From positions 1 through 23,681 of the forward strand of contig CBFHND010000037.1 in NCBI GenBank assembly GCA_965657085.1: a stretch of DNA of 23,681 bases, in the 5' to 3' direction. Below are positions 8,289 to 14,903 of this stretch, piece after piece (the first letter of the stretch is position 1; each line of letters starts with the position of its first letter). The translations under genes were made by a program, and so were the position numbers. The notes beneath the pieces are model-generated. The model was given only the letters and a program-made list of their open reading frames with translations, was not told the origin of the DNA and made no database searches. The stretch is from CBFHND01 sp965657085. Its GTDB lineage: Bacteria; Pseudomonadota; Alphaproteobacteria; Rhodobacterales; Rhodobacteraceae.

Positions 8289-9125
8289 ATGAAAAAACTT
8301 GTTCTGACGGGTGCCGCTGGCCGACTTGGGTCCTACTTGCGCGAACCATTGTCGAAAATGTGCGATGAACTCGTTTCGACAGATATCGTTGACGACATCG
8401 GCACGCTTTACCCGGGCGAGACCTATGCCAAAGGGGATCTCGCCAGCCTTGATGACATGATGCGCGTATTGGAAGGCGCTGACATGGTCGTCCATATGGG
8501 GGCTTACGCTGATGAAGGGCCTTTTGAAAAGCTGCTCGGCCCGAACTTTGTGGGTGCCTACAACATCTGGGAAGCGGCCTATCAACGAGGCCTGAAGCGC
8601 GTCGTTTATGGCAGCTCAATTCATGCTGTGGGCATGCACCCCAAGACCGATTTTATTGGCACTGACGTGCGCCACCGCCCGGATACATTCTATGGGCTGG
8701 CCAAGTGTTTCGCAGAAGACCTTGGATCAATGTACTGGGACAAACGCGGGTTGGAGAGCGTGCACATGCGGATCCTGTCCTGCGCGCAGGTCACCAACGC
8801 CCGCGCGCTTGGGTCATGGCTGTCCTACGATGATCTGATCCAACTCGTGCAGCGCTGCGTTGAGGCGCCTGTCACCGGATTTTCGGTGGTGTATGGCGTG
8901 TCCGACAACGACCGCGTGCCCGTGGACAATGCGAAAGCCAGCTTTCTGGGCTACCGTCCCAAAGACAATGCCGAGCAATTCGCCCCCGCCATTCTGGCTG
9001 AGACCGGGCCAATGGACAGCCAAGACCCCGGCAACATGTGCCACGGCGGGCCATTTGCCTCCGTAGAGCTGGGCAATAGCGGCATGGCCACAATGAACAT
9101 CATCGACGACACCAAGAAAACCTGA
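8289..9125 (+). CDS. NAD(P)-dependent epimerase/dehydratase-family dehydrogenase, uronate dehydrogenase-like
   Basis: This 278-residue extended short-chain dehydrogenase has the Rossmann motif TGAAGRLG (residues 7-14), VVYGSSIHAVG (105-115) with the catalytic serine, and Tyr135-x3-Lys139 (FYGLAKCFAED). Together with the RPDTFYGLAKCF block, the MRILSC segment and the late GYRPKDNAE, it resembles uronate dehydrogenase (Udh) from memory, which oxidises uronates to aldaro-lactones with NAD+. The C terminus is somewhat longer than the Agrobacterium enzyme. It begins three bases after the aminotransferase stop. Its presence hints that an intermediate is polyhydroxylated or hemiacetal-like, but relatives with other alcohol substrates exist, so the specific activity is not assigned. 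Confidence 0.82.
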   Translation: MKKLVLTGAAGRLGSYLREPLSKMCDELVSTDIVDDIGTLYPGETYAKGDLASLDDMMRVLEGADMVVHMGAYADEGPFEKLLGPNFVGAYNIWEAAYQRGLKRVVYGSSIHAVGMHPKTDFIGTDVRHRPDTFYGLAKCFAEDLGSMYWDKRGLESVHMRILSCAQVTNARALGSWLSYDDLIQLVQRCVEAPVTGFSVVYGVSDNDRVPVDNAKASFLGYRPKDNAEQFAPAILAETGPMDSQDPGNMCHGGPFASVELGNSGMATMNIIDDTKKT

Positions 9126-9139
9126 AGAGGAGACACACA

Positions 9140-9847
9140 ATGTCTGACGTAAAGGTCGCACTGATCACCGCTGGCGGGTCCGGCATGGGCGCAGACAGCG
9201 CAAGGGCTTTGGCAGCCGATGGTTTCAAGGTCGGCATCCTGTCGTCTTCTGGCAAAGGCGAAGCCCTGGCCAAAGAACTTGGCGGCGTTGGCATCACAGG
9301 CACCAACAAGTCCGAAGAAGACCTTCAAAAACTGGTCGACGCAGCTATGGACCATTGGGGCCGGATCGACGTGCTGGTGAACTCAGCCGGGCACGGCCCC
9401 CGCGCGCCCGTCTTGGAACTGACGGACGAAGACTGGCATGAGGGCATGGAGGTCTATTTCCTCAATGCTGTGCGCCCGTCGCGTTTGGTCACCCCGATCA
9501 TGCAAAAACAAGGTGGCGGTGCGATCATCAACATCTCGACCTTCGCAGCGTTTGAACCCAACCCGGTGTTCCCAACATCCGGCGTTATGCGCGCGGGCCT
9601 TGCCGCGTTCAGCAAACTCTTTGCGGACAAATACGCCGCCGAAAACATCCGCATGAACAACGTCCTGCCCGGATTCATCGATAGCTTGCCCGAAAAGGAA
9701 GAGTTCCGTTCCATGATCCCGATGGGCCGTTATGGCAATTCGCGCAGCGAGATCGCCAGCGTTGTCGCGTTCTTGGCCTCTGATGGCGGGGCTTACATAA
9801 CAGGGCAGAACATTAGGGTAGATGGCGGCATCACGCGCTCTGTTTGA
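9140..9847 (+). CDS. Short-chain dehydrogenase/reductase with altered catalytic residues
   Basis: This 235-residue classical-size SDR has the cofactor motif TAGGSGMG (residues 10-17), NSAG (81-84), Asn109, Ser133 (INIST) and the C-terminal ITGQNIRVDGG typical of FabG-like proteins. The YxxxK active-site position reads Ser147-x3-Arg151 (PTSGVMRAG) instead of Tyr and Lys. The downstream NNVLPGFIDS segment is intact, so this is not a frameshift. Such substitutions occur in divergent SDR subgroups whose catalysis is poorly known; the protein may use another proton relay or have a non-reductase role. A good GAGGAG lies before the ATG at 9140, 14 bases after the upstream stop. Confidence 0.85.
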   Translation: MSDVKVALITAGGSGMGADSARALAADGFKVGILSSSGKGEALAKELGGVGITGTNKSEEDLQKLVDAAMDHWGRIDVLVNSAGHGPRAPVLELTDEDWHEGMEVYFLNAVRPSRLVTPIMQKQGGGAIINISTFAAFEPNPVFPTSGVMRAGLAAFSKLFADKYAAENIRMNNVLPGFIDSLPEKEEFRSMIPMGRYGNSRSEIASVVAFLASDGGAYITGQNIRVDGGITRSV

Positions 9848-9874
9848 CGCTGGAAACCCAACAAGGATTTTGAC

Positions 9875-10975
9875 ATGACCCCCTCACTCTTTTCGCCGCT
9901 CAAGATCAACGGTGTCACATTCAAGAACCGTATCGGGATGTCACCGATGTGCCAGTATAGCTCGACTGATGGCGTCGCGAGTGACTGGCACATGGTGCAC
10001 CTTGGCGCGCGTGCAGTGGGTGGTATTGGCTTCATCATGGCTGAGTGTACAGCCGTGTCCCCATCAGGGCGGATTTCACAAGGCTGTGCTGGTCTATGGA
10101 ATGACGCGCAGGTTGCAGCGCTGAAACCCATCGTGGCATTCCAACGCCAGTTCGGGGCAGTGACAGGCATCCAGATCTCACATTCGGGCCGCAAGGGAAG
10201 TGCGGCAACCGCATTGGACGGTGGCAGCCATCTTGATGCGAACGATCCAGACGGATGGGAAACGGTCGGCCCCACGTCCGACGCCTTTGATCCTGATGGC
10301 ACACGGCTTTGGAAAGCTCCGCGGGCGTTGTCTGTCGATGAAATTCTGGAAATCCAAGGTCAATTTTTCCACTCGGCGAAGCTGGCATTAGAGGTCGGAT
10401 ATGATCTGTTGGAAGTGCATTGCGCGCACGGATATTTGCTGCATTCCTTCCTCACACCATTGGTGAACACGCGCGATGACGAATACGGCGGCGATCTGCG
10501 GGGGCGTGCTCGGTTCTTGTTGGAGACGGTTGAAAAGGTCCGTGCGGCTTGGCCTTCTGAGAAGGTTCTTTCGGTCCGTATGTCAGTTGATGATTTCGCG
10601 GCGGGTGGACTGACGTTGGACGATACTGCGCAAGTGGGCCTTTGGCTTAAAGACCTTGGCGTTGATATCCTCGATTGTTCCGGTGGCGGCGCGGTGCCCG
10701 AAGCACGCGGCGCGATTGGCAACCGGACTGCCGAGCAGCCGGACATGGCCGGTGTGATCCGCGCGGCGACGGGGCTGCCGGTCATGGCCGTGGGCGGCAT
10801 CACGGATGCGGCGCAAGCGGATGGATTGGTGGGTTCATCCAAGGCCGACATCGTTTTGCTGGGCCGTGAGATGATGCGCGACCCGCATTGGGCGTTCCAC
10901 GCAGCGAAAAACCTGGGCGTCGATGCCCGCCATGTTCTGGCAGAGCAATATGGATTTTTTGTCGGCGCGTCATAG
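9875..10975 (+). CDS. NADH:flavin oxidoreductase / old yellow enzyme, YqjM type
   Basis: This 366-residue TIM-barrel flavoenzyme matches the class III old yellow enzymes. Cys26 and Tyr28 (SPMCQYSS) coincide with the flavin-tuning Cys and substrate Tyr of YqjM. Gln100 (IQISHSGRKG), His182 and His185 (VHCAHGYLLHSFLTP), and the phosphate-binding AVGGIT and REMMRDPHW segments are all present. These FMN enzymes reduce the C=C bond of alpha,beta-unsaturated carbonyls with NAD(P)H. AAGGA precedes the ATG by about 8 bases, and the gene starts 27 bases after the SDR. It is the last gene of the LysR-linked operon and stops 20 bases before the convergent aminotransferase. It could saturate a dehydrated pathway intermediate or detoxify a reactive enone. 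Confidence 0.92.
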   Translation: MTPSLFSPLKINGVTFKNRIGMSPMCQYSSTDGVASDWHMVHLGARAVGGIGFIMAECTAVSPSGRISQGCAGLWNDAQVAALKPIVAFQRQFGAVTGIQISHSGRKGSAATALDGGSHLDANDPDGWETVGPTSDAFDPDGTRLWKAPRALSVDEILEIQGQFFHSAKLALEVGYDLLEVHCAHGYLLHSFLTPLVNTRDDEYGGDLRGRARFLLETVEKVRAAWPSEKVLSVRMSVDDFAAGGLTLDDTAQVGLWLKDLGVDILDCSGGGAVPEARGAIGNRTAEQPDMAGVIRAATGLPVMAVGGITDAAQADGLVGSSKADIVLLGREMMRDPHWAFHAAKNLGVDARHVLAEQYGFFVGAS

Positions 10976-10995
10976 CAGGCGACTGGACACCTTGA

Positions 10996-12132
10996 TCACT
11001 TTGCGTTCCGCGAAAGATGCGCATCAAGCGCCGCCAATCCCTCATCCAAATTGCTGCGACCGAACCCGAGGCGCAGCCGGTCCGTTGGGGTTGGACCCAA
11101 TTCCGATGAATAGATCGTGCTTGGCAGGAACAAGACGCCGCTGTCTTCCACCAGTGATTTGCAAAAAGCATCGACACCATCCGGCCCTTTGTAACGTGGG
11201 AATGCCATGCAAGATCCATCGGGGCGTTTCCAATCGAACAGATCAGCGTGGCGGGCAAAAAACGCGTCCCACTTGGGCAGGTTCTCATCAACGATGCCGC
11301 AATTGCGCGCGAGAATACGATCCTTGTTGCGCAGGGCGATCATGGTCAAACGCTCGGATGGGCCTGAGTTGCAGATGGAAAGGTAGTGCTTGAGCCGCTC
11401 CATCTTTGAAATGATCTGGGCATCCTGACAGGCGATCCAACCGATCCGAAGGCCCGGCAGGCCGAAGGATTTTGACATCACATTCAAGGACAGACCGCGT
11501 TCATAAATGTCCGCGATAAAGGGCAAATGCCGCGCGCCTGTTTCACCAAGGCCGTTGAAAATCTCATCATGCAGGATGTAGATTCCATGCTTGCGACACA
11601 GATCAACCAACGCCTGGTATCGGTCCAATGGCAAAATTGCCCCTGTCGGATTGTGCGGAAAGTTGATCGTCACCAGCTTTGTATTGGGACGGATCGCAGC
11701 GGCGACGCGGTCAATATCGAGCGACCAGTTGTCGTCGGGATCAAGCGGTACGCCCGTTGCCTCACAAATCGCTACAGGCAGTGTTTCATGGGACTGATAG
11801 TTCGGCGTGACCACGATCGCGTGGCTGTCTTGATCGAGGATCACCTGATTTGCCGCAAAGATACCTTCACTTGCACCGGCAAAACACAAGATGTCCGATG
11901 CGGATTGTTTGGCATAGGTGCCAGCAATCGCTTCCCGCAGGTCAGGTGCTCCGAAGGTCTCGGTATAGCCCAGCCACATGCCTTCAAACGCTTCACGTTC
12001 CTCAGGTGTCGCCATCGCCAGCAAATCACGCATCGACATCGCCTCTGCGTCTGAGGCCGTCATGTGATAGCGCGCCTTGAATTCCCATTTGGAGAAGTGC
12101 GTTTCCAGTCGAAAGTCCGGGAGTGTGGGCAT
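10996..12132 (-). CDS. PLP-dependent aminotransferase, class I/II fold
   Basis: This 378-residue fold-type I PLP enzyme carries Asn161 (FPHNPTG), Asp189 (LHDEIFNGL), the Schiff-base lysine Lys221 (NVMSKSFGLPGLRIGW) and Arg229. Its N terminus (FRLETHFSKWEFKARYHM) and overall character recall the group that includes capreomycidine-synthase-like and other non-standard aminotransferases; that placement is from memory and tentative. It is on the opposite strand to the catabolic operon, ends 20 bases from the ene-reductase gene, and diverges from the ornithine-cyclodeaminase-family gene with 31 bp between start codons. The pair is probably co-regulated and may process an amino acid connected with the neighbouring pathway. 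The ATG at 12132 has only a distant AGGTG upstream. Confidence 0.87.
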   Translation of the reverse strand: MPTLPDFRLETHFSKWEFKARYHMTASDAEAMSMRDLLAMATPEEREAFEGMWLGYTETFGAPDLREAIAGTYAKQSASDILCFAGASEGIFAANQVILDQDSHAIVVTPNYQSHETLPVAICEATGVPLDPDDNWSLDIDRVAAAIRPNTKLVTINFPHNPTGAILPLDRYQALVDLCRKHGIYILHDEIFNGLGETGARHLPFIADIYERGLSLNVMSKSFGLPGLRIGWIACQDAQIISKMERLKHYLSICNSGPSERLTMIALRNKDRILARNCGIVDENLPKWDAFFARHADLFDWKRPDGSCMAFPRYKGPDGVDAFCKSLVEDSGVLFLPSTIYSSELGPTPTDRLRLGFGRSNLDEGLAALDAHLSRNAK

Positions 12133-12136
12133 AGGG

Positions 12137-12149
12137 TCAGGTCACCTGA
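12137..12149. promoter_or_regulatory. Palindrome in the 31-bp divergent intergenic gap
   Basis: TCAGGT-C-ACCTGA is a perfect 6+1+6 inverted repeat almost filling the space between the minus-strand start at 12132 and the plus-strand start at 12164. A regulator bound here could act on both genes. Part of it also supplies the only Shine-Dalgarno-like sequence for the minus-strand gene, so symmetry may be partly fortuitous. Confidence 0.3.
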
Positions 12150-12163
12150 TTTGGAGGTGTTTG

Positions 12164-13108
12164 ATGATTACCCTAACGCGCCCTGAAATCGAAGCGCTTA
12201 TCGATCTGCCTGCAGCGGCGGAAGCGATAGAAGAAGCGTATCGCGCAGCCAGCGAGGGACGCGTCACTCTACCACCTGTTGGCCATATCACCTTTGCGCA
12301 GGACGCTGACTGCCACATTAAATACGGGCACATGCAAGGTGACCCAAACTTCGTGATCAAAGTTGCCACCGGTTTTCCTCAAAACAGCGCAAGAGGATTG
12401 CCCAGCGGGAATGGCCTCGTTTTGGTGCTGTCTGCCGAAACCGGAGCAGTTCAAGCAATGCTGCATGATGAAATGGTGCTGACCGATATCCGAACGGGCC
12501 TCGGCGGAGCCATTGCCAGCCGAGCCTTGGCGCGGCCAGATAGTGAAACCGCATTGGTCATCGGAACAGGACCACAAACACGCCGCCAGATAGAGGCGCA
12601 TGCAGCACTTCTGCCCGGTCTATCGTTTGAGGTCTGGGGCCGCGACGCCGCCAAGATGGCGGCACTTGTCGCCGATATGGCACCAACCGTTGTTGTGCGA
12701 CCCGTGTCAGATCTTGAGGCAGCCACACGCGCTGCAGATGTTATCATCACGGCAACCGGATCAACGTCGCCCATTTTGCTGGCGGATTGGATAAAGCTCG
12801 GAACGCACATCACAGCCGTTGGCGCAGATGCGCCGGGCAAACAAGAGCTGGATACCGCCCTGGTCGCACATGCTGACCTTTTGGTCGTTGATTTGGCCAG
12901 GCAATGCTTGGACCACGGAGAGGTGTCGCATGCCGCCAAAAGCAATCTGGTTAACCCAGACGATCTTCGTGAAATAGGTTCGATCCTCAGCGGTACCGCC
13001 CCCGGTCGCACAAACAGTGCTCAGATCACGATTGCCGATTTGACCGGAATTGCGGCACAGGATGTTGCAATGGCGAATGCCGTGTTGGCGGCCATCGAAA
13101 AGAATTAG
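12164..13108 (+). CDS. Ornithine cyclodeaminase/mu-crystallin family protein
   Basis: This 314-residue protein has the family's normal length. It shows the substrate-side lysine in IKVATGFP (Lys66), the Arg110-Thr111 pair in LTDIRTG, a Rossmann segment VIGTGPQTRRQ (132-142), ATGSTSPIL, the conserved GADAPGKQEL turn and a late DLTGIAAQDVAMA. Members use NAD(P) as ornithine or lysine cyclodeaminases, alanine dehydrogenases, or ketimine (1-pyrroline-2-carboxylate) reductases; sequence alone does not decide which. The frame stays open 29 codons further upstream, but the ATG at 12164 is preferred because GGAGGT lies five bases before it and family similarity begins there; the longer form would overlap the divergent aminotransferase. 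The pairing suggests shared work on an amino acid or cyclic imine. Confidence 0.88.
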   Translation: MITLTRPEIEALIDLPAAAEAIEEAYRAASEGRVTLPPVGHITFAQDADCHIKYGHMQGDPNFVIKVATGFPQNSARGLPSGNGLVLVLSAETGAVQAMLHDEMVLTDIRTGLGGAIASRALARPDSETALVIGTGPQTRRQIEAHAALLPGLSFEVWGRDAAKMAALVADMAPTVVVRPVSDLEAATRAADVIITATGSTSPILLADWIKLGTHITAVGADAPGKQELDTALVAHADLLVVDLARQCLDHGEVSHAAKSNLVNPDDLREIGSILSGTAPGRTNSAQITIADLTGIAAQDVAMANAVLAAIEKN

Positions 13109-13355
13109 CGCCCGACCAGGACAAAGCCGTTGGAAACGGCCATTGCCGCAATCGCAGTGAAGGCGCGCTTTGTCCGCACAGCGAACCCACGGAACGACAC
13201 ACCATTGCGGGCCAGGGTGCCCACCGCTTCATCATCTTCATGAGCACAATCCCGGGTGACGTCGCGCCTGCATCCGCCTATGTCGCAAGTATGCCGCCCT
13301 GCCCCACGTTTGCGACGTAGGGTCCGGCGAAACATGGCCCAAGGAGTGCTCGCCC
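13109..13355. other. 247-base intergenic leader between the cyclodeaminase-family and methyltransferase genes
   Basis: No plus-strand gene fits here. A minus-strand frame (13105-13335) ends in a plausible hydrophobic tail (AIAAMAVSNGFVLVG) but is Arg/Cys-rich at its start and has no recognisable relatives, so it is not called. A 6-bp stem-loop (GCCGTT-GGA-AACGGC) lies at 13126-13140, 17 bases after the upstream stop. It lacks a T-run on the plus strand, but TTTGT follows it on the minus strand. A longer hairpin is listed separately. The gap also separates the accessory catabolic block from genes with more G/C-ending codons. Confidence 0.5.
13278..13320 (+). promoter_or_regulatory. Candidate structured 5' leader (11-bp hairpin) of the methyltransferase gene
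   Basis: CTATGTCGCAA (13278-13288) pairs with TTGCGACGTAG (13310-13320) over all 11 positions, with one G-U wobble, closing a C-rich 21-base loop. It ends 20 bases before the AAGGAG of the downstream gene. G residues just after the stem (13320-13322) face CCC stretches in the loop, so a pseudoknot is conceivable. S-adenosylmethionine, S-adenosylhomocysteine and cobalamin riboswitches are common before methionine-cycle genes in Alphaproteobacteria, but I do not recognise the consensus of any of them here. Confidence 0.35.
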
Positions 13356-14438
13356 ATGACCCGCACCATCGTCGAATCCAAAACCAAGACCGCGATCATC
13401 GGCTTTGATCAACCGTTCTGCGTGATCGGCGAGCGGATCAACCCCACGGGCCGCAAGATCCTGAACGAAGAGCTGGAGCGCGGCGATTTCAGCCGGGTGG
13501 AGGCCGATGCGCTGGCGCAGACCGCCGCAGGTGCCACGATCCTCGACATCAACTCGGGCGCTGTTTTCTCCAACAAGATGGCCGAAGACCCCCGCTATGC
13601 CGACAACAACTTTGTCGAGCCGACGTTGATGAAGGAACTGGTGAGCCGTGTGCAGGCCATCGTCGACACGCCGCTGTGCATCGACAGCTCGGTCCCCGGC
13701 GCGCTGGAAAACGGGCTGGCTGCGGCCGAGGGTCGGCCACTGCTGAACTCCGTCACGGGCGAGGAAGAGCGTCTGGAAATGGTTCTGCCGCTGGTCAAGA
13801 AATACAACGTGCCGGTGGTTGCGATCTCCAACGACGACACAGGAATTTCCGAAGACCCGGACGTGCGTTTTGCCGTGGCCAAGAAGATCGTGGAGCGCGC
13901 CGCCGATTTCGGCATCCCCGCCCATGACATCGTGGTCGATCCGCTTGTCATGCCCATCGGGGCCATGGGTACGGCCGGTCTGCAGGTCTTTACCCTCGTG
14001 CGCCGCCTGCGCGAGGAACTGGGCGTGAACACCACCTGCGGCGCGTCCAACATCAGCTTTGGTCTGCCCAACCGCCACGGCATCAACAACGCCTTCCTGC
14101 CCATGGCGATGACCGCGGGCATGACCTCGGCCATCATGAACCCCGTGGCCCTGCCCGTTGGACCGCTGAAGATCGCCGAAAAGCGCGCCGAGGTGGAGGC
14201 CGCGGGCGTGGTTCTGCCCGAAGGCATGGACGACGAAACCTTTGTACAGCTCTTCGGCATGGGCAGCACCAAGCCGCGCGCGGGCAAGGAGATGGAAGCG
14301 ATCCGCGCGGCCAACTTCCTGACCAACAACGACGACGGCGGCGGCAACTGGATCGAATTCAACCGCCAACCCGTCAAGGCGGGCCACGAAGGCCGGGGCC
14401 GCGCCGGCCGTACCGGGGGTCGCCGTCGGCGCGCCTGA
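13356..14438 (+). CDS. Methyltetrahydrofolate:cobalamin methyltransferase (pterin-binding domain protein)
   Basis: This 360-residue stand-alone protein corresponds to the pterin-binding domain of MetH and to AcsE/MtgA-type methyltransferases. It has GERINPTGRK (residues 25-34), Asp64 in LDINSG, NSVTGEEERL, SNDDTGI (Asn159-Asp160-Asp161), DPLVMPIGA and CGASNISFGLP (228-238), all folate-contact blocks. It would transfer the methyl group of 5-methyltetrahydrofolate to a corrinoid protein. In Rhodobacterales, methionine synthase has been reported as separate polypeptides (Phaeobacter inhibens, from memory), and this is the likely methyl-folate component; a catabolic one-carbon role is the alternative. 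The homocysteine and B12 parts are not in this window. AAGGAG precedes the ATG. The extreme C terminus (residues about 347-360) is an unusual Arg/Gly-rich tail. A terminator follows. Confidence 0.88.
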   Translation: MTRTIVESKTKTAIIGFDQPFCVIGERINPTGRKILNEELERGDFSRVEADALAQTAAGATILDINSGAVFSNKMAEDPRYADNNFVEPTLMKELVSRVQAIVDTPLCIDSSVPGALENGLAAAEGRPLLNSVTGEEERLEMVLPLVKKYNVPVVAISNDDTGISEDPDVRFAVAKKIVERAADFGIPAHDIVVDPLVMPIGAMGTAGLQVFTLVRRLREELGVNTTCGASNISFGLPNRHGINNAFLPMAMTAGMTSAIMNPVALPVGPLKIAEKRAEVEAAGVVLPEGMDDETFVQLFGMGSTKPRAGKEMEAIRAANFLTNNDDGGGNWIEFNRQPVKAGHEGRGRAGRTGGRRRRA

Positions 14439-14465
14439 CCCTCGATGGTCCCTCGTTTGAATTCA

Positions 14466-14496
14466 GCCTCTCGCCTTCGGGCGGGAGGCTTTTTTC
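14466..14496 (+). terminator. Intrinsic terminator after the methyltransferase gene
   Basis: GCCTCTCGCC and GGCGGGAGGC form a 10-bp stem with one G-U pair around a stable TTCG tetraloop, followed directly by six T residues. It lies 27 bases after the stop at 14438 and separates the methyltransferase transcript from the chemotaxis operon. Confidence 0.92.
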
Positions 14497-14523
14497 TTGA
14501 TGATTTGCCAAAGACCGCCAGAT

Positions 14524-14538
14524 GTAACCGGTTCTTAA
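14524..14538 (+). promoter_or_regulatory. CtrA-like full site upstream of the plus-strand che operon
   Basis: GTAA-N7-TTAA differs at one base from the CtrA consensus TTAA-N7-TTAA. It lies 86 bases upstream of the STAS start, and the sequence continues as TTAACG, a good extended half-site. A TATGCA hexamer follows 12 bases later. CtrA controls motility and chemotaxis genes in several Rhodobacterales (established). Binding here is inference, strengthened by a similar site before the convergent receptor operon. Confidence 0.4.
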
Positions 14539-14624
14539 CGGACCGCCCGCTATGCAGTGTCGGAACCTGAGACAGTGCAGAGGCAAGACATTGACCCCTT
14601 GTAACACTTCATTTGGTGGCCCGC

Positions 14625-14903
14625 ATGGCTGATCCCCTGGCGCTGCCATCCCGCATTGATCTGTCCACGGTGTCCGATCTTCACGACGTCCTGCGCAAAC
14701 GCATCGGACCCGAAGACGTCCTTGTTGACGCAGGCGACGTCACGCATTTGGGCGCCCTTGGGCTTCAGGTGCTGGTGGCCGCCGCAGCCGCGCAGCGCCT
14801 TCACGATGCAAAGCTGTTGATCACCAACATCAGCGACCGGGTTCTGGATCAGTTGAACACCATGGGAATGACCCCCGAAACCATCACGGAGGGCACGCAA
14901 TGA
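14625..14903 (+). CDS. STAS-domain protein of the chemotaxis operon
   Basis: This 92-residue protein spans one STAS domain, as in anti-sigma-factor antagonists. The signature region VDAGDVTHLGALGLQVL aligns with the DxSGVxxIDSSGL motif of SpoIIAA, but the phosphorylatable serine is replaced (Gly43-Ala44-Leu45-Gly46), so phosphoswitching of the SpoIIAA kind looks unlikely. It is the first gene of the operon and overlaps cheY by ATGA; STAS proteins at this position are common in alphaproteobacterial che loci, with unclear function. A TTG 12 bases upstream is in frame, but the ATG at 14625 is preferred. Only a weak GGTGG lies before it. Confidence 0.8.
   Translation: MADPLALPSRIDLSTVSDLHDVLRKRIGPEDVLVDAGDVTHLGALGLQVLVAAAAAQRLHDAKLLITNISDRVLDQLNTMGMTPETITEGTQ

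Noticed and set aside
12077..12163. Upstream extension of the cyclodeaminase-family protein
   Set aside because: It would overlap the divergent aminotransferase gene, lacks similarity to the family, and the internal ATG at 12164 has an excellent ribosome binding site.
13278..14387. 369-codon minus-strand open frame antisense to the methyltransferase gene
   Set aside because: It is a high-G+C shadow: the plus-strand product is an unmistakable pterin-binding methyltransferase, while the antisense translation is His/Gly/Val-rich and low in complexity.
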